A stretch of 8,434 bases of DNA from Verrucomicrobiota bacterium (GTDB lineage Bacteria > Verrucomicrobiota > Verrucomicrobiia > Limisphaerales > JAFMIX01), in contig JAPLTZ010000125.1 in NCBI GenBank assembly GCA_026397895.1, forward strand, positions 1-8,434, written 5' to 3'. Positions 5,767 through 8,434 of this stretch are shown one piece after another. Within the stretch, counting starts at the first letter, position 1. The number at the start of each line of letters is the position of its first letter. The notes below the pieces were generated by a model, which was given only the letters and a program-made list of their open reading frames with translations, did not search any database and was not told the origin of the DNA. Both the position numbers and the translations under genes were made by a program.

Positions 5767-5808
5767 TCGCCGATAGCGGGGAGGGCGGCGATAAAAAACC
5801 TTCGCCGC
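5767..5808 (-). promoter_or_regulatory. Overlapping inverted repeats in the fkbp leader
   Basis: On the minus strand GCGGCGA (5808-5802) can pair with TCGCCGC (5791-5785) around a 10-nt loop containing six T. The TCGCCG of the middle segment can instead pair with CGGCGA at 5772-5767. The two hairpins exclude each other, in the manner of an attenuator, and sit between the ldcA stop and the fkbp start. In GC-rich DNA this may be chance. Confidence 0.25.
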
Positions 5809-5811
5809 AAA

Positions 5812-6765
5812 TCACCTGACCGCGCCGGTCGGGATGACCAAGTCCCCTGCCCGGCCGTCCAGCGTGACGCGCAGGCCGACGGGCAGCGTGGCGTTGGCGG
5901 CGACGTGGCCGAACGGCAGGCCGGCGACGACGGGCACGCGCAGCGGCAGCAGGCGCTCGCGGAAAACGTCGGCGAGCGTCTGGCGGAACTCGCCGCCACG
6001 CCGCGCGGTGCGGTCAACGCAATCGGCGTTGAGGCCGATGGCGATGCCGGCGACCTGTTGCAGCAGGCCGGCGTTCAGCAATTGCGTGAGCAGGCGGTCG
6101 AAGCGATACGGCGGCTCGTTCACGTCCTCGAAGAACAGGATTTTGCGCCGGAACGACGGCTGCCACGGCGTGCCGAGCAGCGCGCAGAGCATGGTGAGGT
6201 TGCCGCCGATGAGTTCGCCGGTCGCCGTGCCGCCGCGCAGGACGGAAACGGTTTTGCCCTGGTAGCCGGTGCAGATGCCGCCGGGCGCAGAGGGCTGCGT
6301 GAGCGTGCGGAGAAAACTTTCGCGGATGAATTTTGGAAAGCGGTGCGTCACGAAATCGGCGTTCAGCATCGGGCCGTGGAACGAAATCAGATTCGCGTGC
6401 GACCGCAGCGCGCAGTGCAGCGCGGTGAGGTCGCTGTAGCCGACGAAGATTTTTGGATTCCGGCGGATGGCGGCAAAATCGAGGCGCGGCAGAATCCGGG
6501 TGACGCCGTGGCCGCCGCGCACGCAGAGGATGGCCTTCACCTTGTGGTCGGTGAAGGCGCGCATGAGGTCGCCGGCGCGGTCGCGGTCGCTGCCGGCAAG
6601 GAAGCCGTGGCGCTGGCGGGCGCGGGGCATAAGTTTCACCCGATAGCCGAGCGCTTCGAGCGCGGCGACGGCGCGGTCGATGTTCCGGGCGTCCGCCGGC
6701 GGGCTGGCGGGCGAGACGACGCCGATGGTGTCGCCGGAGAGGAGGCGGGCGGGTTTGAGCGGCAT
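5812..6765 (-). CDS. ldcA: Muramoyl-tetrapeptide LD-carboxypeptidase (peptidase family S66)
   Basis: LdcA removes the terminal D-Ala from murein tetrapeptides during peptidoglycan recycling. The 317-residue length is normal for family S66, and there is no signal peptide, which fits the cytoplasmic enzyme. Hallmarks are GDTIGVVSPASP near the start, CVRGGHGVTRILP (usually RGGYG; here His replaces Tyr), and the catalytic Ser-Glu-His set: S111 in VGYSDLTALH, E213 in FFEDVNEPPYRFDR, and H287 in GLPFGHVAANATLPVG. The spacing matches the S115/E217/H285 arrangement of the Pseudomonas enzyme. The start is ATG at 6765, one base after the histidine kinase stop (TGACATG), so the two are probably cotranscribed and coupled. 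Some S66 members cleave other substrates, such as microcin C7, so the murein role is the most likely rather than proven. Confidence 0.93.
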   Translation of the reverse strand: MPLKPARLLSGDTIGVVSPASPPADARNIDRAVAALEALGYRVKLMPRARQRHGFLAGSDRDRAGDLMRAFTDHKVKAILCVRGGHGVTRILPRLDFAAIRRNPKIFVGYSDLTALHCALRSHANLISFHGPMLNADFVTHRFPKFIRESFLRTLTQPSAPGGICTGYQGKTVSVLRGGTATGELIGGNLTMLCALLGTPWQPSFRRKILFFEDVNEPPYRFDRLLTQLLNAGLLQQVAGIAIGLNADCVDRTARRGGEFRQTLADVFRERLLPLRVPVVAGLPFGHVAANATLPVGLRVTLDGRAGDLVIPTGAVR

Positions 6766-6766
6766 G

Positions 6767-8434
6767 TCAGTGTTCGGCGTTGCGCAGGGAGAGGAGTTCG
6801 GCCTCGGTGAGTTTGTAGGCCTGCTCGAGTTCGGCGAGGAGCGGTTCGCAGGCTTCGAGATGGCCGGTGCGGCCGAGGGTTTCCAGTTTCTGCGCGAGGG
6901 CGACGACGTGGTTGGCGCCGAGGTTGAGGCTCATGCTTTTGAGCGTGTGGGCTTCAAAGGAAAGTTTCGCCGGGTCGTGGAGGCTGGCGCGGATTTGCGC
7001 GAGGTTGCGGGGCGCGCTTTCGCGGAACAGGTCAACCAGCTCGACGAGCAGCGGGGCGCCGCCGTCGGACGGCACCTCGCGCAATTCGGCGATCATCCGG
7101 GCGTCGAGCAGGGCTTCATCGGGCGCGGCGGCGGCGACGGGAACGGCTTTCGCCGCGCCCCACTTTTCGATGACGGCCTGCAGTTCGCCGACGCGGACGG
7201 GCTTGGAGACGTAGTCGTCCATGCCGGCGGCGAGGCATTTTTCCTTGTCGCCGACGAGCGCGGCACCGGTCATGGCGATGAGGTGCGGGCGTTTTCCGGC
7301 GGGCCAGCGCCGGCAGATTTCGCGGGCCGCTTCGAGGCCGTCCATTTCGGGCATCTGCACGTCGAGGAAGACGAGGTCGTAGGGATTTTTTTCGAGCGCG
7401 TGCAGAACTTCGACGCCGTTGGCGGCGAGGTCGGCCTGGTAACCGAGTTTTTTGAGGACGCTCAGGCCGACTTTTTGGTTGATGGGGTTGTCGTCGGCGA
7501 GGAGGAGGCGGAGCGGCAGGCGTTGGGCGAGGCCGGTGTCGAGCACGCGGCACAGGGGCGCGCGTTTGGCGGACTCCAGCCGGATGTCCAGGGCGCGGCA
7601 GATGGCGTCGAGGAGCTGGGCGGGGCGGATGGGTTTGTGGACCATGCCGGTGACGCCGGTGTTGACGAGGCGGAGGTCGTCGGCGCGCAACCGCTCGGAG
7701 GTGAGGAGCAGGAGCGGAAGGTTTTGGCTGGGCGGGTTCTGGTGGATTTGCGTGGCGAGAACAAGGCCGTCCATCTCCGGGAGCTGGTAGTCCACGAGGA
7801 CGAGGTCAAAGGGCGCGTGTTGCGCGAGCAGGCGGAAAGCGGCGTCGCGTCCGGCGGCGGTCTCGACGGTCATGCCCCATTGGCGGGCGCGGCGGGAAAT
7901 TTTGGTGCGGATGGTTTCATTGTCCTCGATGACGAGGAGTTTCCGACCGGCGAGTTGGGGAACACTTTCCTGCCAGGTCGCGGGCGTGGTGGAGGTCGCC
8001 GCGCCGACGTGGATGGTGAAATGGAAAGTCGCCCCGCGCCCGGCGTCGCTTTCGACCCAAATCCGGCCGCCCATCAGTTCCACGAGCCGCTTGCAGATGG
8101 CGAGGCCGAGACCGGTGCCGCCGTAGTGGCGGGTGGTGGAGGCGTCCACCTGCTGAAAGGAGCGGAACAGCCGGCCCTGCTTCTCCAGCGGGATGCCGAT
8201 GCCGGTGTCGCGCACGGAGAATTGGAGGAGGCAGTCGTCCGCCGGGTTTGTTTCGCCCGATTCGTTGCGGTTGCGCACCGCGAGCGAGGCCACCTTGACC
8301 TCGACGGCGACCTCACCGCGCGCGGTGAATTTCACGCCGTTGCCGACGAGGTTCAATAGCACCTGCCGCAGCCGGACGATGTCGCCGATGAGGATTTTCG
8401 GACACTCGTCGTGGACGAGGTAGGCAAGGTCGAG
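6767..8434 (-). CDS. Hybrid sensor histidine kinase, C-terminal part (ATPase-REC-REC-Hpt; runs off the window)
   Basis: The frame is open to the window edge. 555 residues are visible, and the GTG at 8362 is internal, because DIVRLRQ upstream of it belongs to the N-box region. Counting from the window edge, the HATPase domain covers about 1-140, with the N box (LLNLVGNGVKFT), G1 DTGIGIP (76-82), the F box and G2 GGTGLGL (105-111). Receiver 1 follows (about 164-280; acidic pair E170/D171, phospho-acceptor D215, K267). Receiver 2 comes next (about 305-425; D314/D315, D358, T389, K411). A C-terminal Hpt domain (about 440-550) carries H496 in AHTLKSMSLNLGA. This is a BarA-like phosphorelay layout. 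The sensor region and the HisKA dimerisation helix lie beyond the window, so the signal is unknown. All phosphorelay residues look intact. The partner response regulator is not visible. The stop is 1 nt from the ldcA start. Confidence 0.95.
   Translation of the reverse strand, partial: LDLAYLVHDECPKILIGDIVRLRQVLLNLVGNGVKFTARGEVAVEVKVASLAVRNRNESGETNPADDCLLQFSVRDTGIGIPLEKQGRLFRSFQQVDASTTRHYGGTGLGLAICKRLVELMGGRIWVESDAGRGATFHFTIHVGAATSTTPATWQESVPQLAGRKLLVIEDNETIRTKISRRARQWGMTVETAAGRDAAFRLLAQHAPFDLVLVDYQLPEMDGLVLATQIHQNPPSQNLPLLLLTSERLRADDLRLVNTGVTGMVHKPIRPAQLLDAICRALDIRLESAKRAPLCRVLDTGLAQRLPLRLLLADDNPINQKVGLSVLKKLGYQADLAANGVEVLHALEKNPYDLVFLDVQMPEMDGLEAAREICRRWPAGKRPHLIAMTGAALVGDKEKCLAAGMDDYVSKPVRVGELQAVIEKWGAAKAVPVAAAAPDEALLDARMIAELREVPSDGGAPLLVELVDLFRESAPRNLAQIRASLHDPAKLSFEAHTLKSMSLNLGANHVVALAQKLETLGRTGHLEACEPLLAELEQAYKLTEAELLSLRNAEH

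Noticed and set aside
4185..6810. Long plus-strand frames opposite rseP, fkbp and ldcA
   Set aside because: They show the same compositional bias without motifs, and each is opposed by a conserved minus-strand gene.
6680..8359. A 559-codon open frame on the plus strand opposite the histidine kinase
   Set aside because: The protein is biased in Gly, Ala, Val, Asp and Glu with no domain signature, and it mirrors the codon bias of the well-supported kinase on the other strand.
8360..8362. GTG as the start of the histidine kinase gene
   Set aside because: Upstream in-frame codons encode LVHDECPKILIGDIVRLRQ, which is normal kinase sequence, so the gene simply continues past the window edge.

Overview
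All credible genes lie on the minus strand, so transcription runs from high to low coordinates. The core genes are GC-rich. Three things suggest a member of the PVC superphylum, most likely Verrucomicrobiota: the long, three-domain form of IspG, the style of the RseP and PheT sequences, and a 7-nt GGAATGC-type tandem repeat. This placement rests on recalled family features, not on a search.

Right side (8434 to about 3957), in transcription order: the C-terminal part of a hybrid histidine kinase (ATPase, two receiver domains, Hpt), the LD-carboxypeptidase ldcA, a small FKBP-type prolyl isomerase, the site-2 protease rseP, and the isoprenoid enzyme ispG. The kinase and ldcA are 1 nt apart, and rseP and ispG overlap by 4 nt. 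In this sequence rseP is split by a frameshift near 5095-5098. Its HEFGH zinc site is in one frame; its PDZ domains and LDG motif are in another. The ispG reading frame contains a 7-nt tandem repeat that is translated in frame between two enzyme domains.

Left side (2196 to 1): a compact run of accessory genes sits between ispG and pheT. It holds a 31-codon Cys-rich small ORF with a near-perfect Shine-Dalgarno sequence, a vapB-vapC toxin-antitoxin pair, a 26-codon fragment that is clearly the C-terminus of PheS, an AT-rich gene of unknown function with Cys pairs and a DUF4145-like C-terminal region, and the start of pheT. The rest of pheS is not in the window. The AT-rich gene occupies the pheS-pheT junction and is flanked by an 8-bp direct repeat (attatttc at 437-444 and 1411-1418). 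The simplest reading is that pheST was contiguous, that the AT-rich gene was inserted between the two genes, and that a separate rearrangement cut pheS near its 3' end and joined vapBC to it.

The most interesting area is therefore the remodelled pheST locus at 437-2186. The frameshifted rseP and the repeat inside ispG come next. No RNA genes, CRISPR arrays, transposases or integrases were seen.
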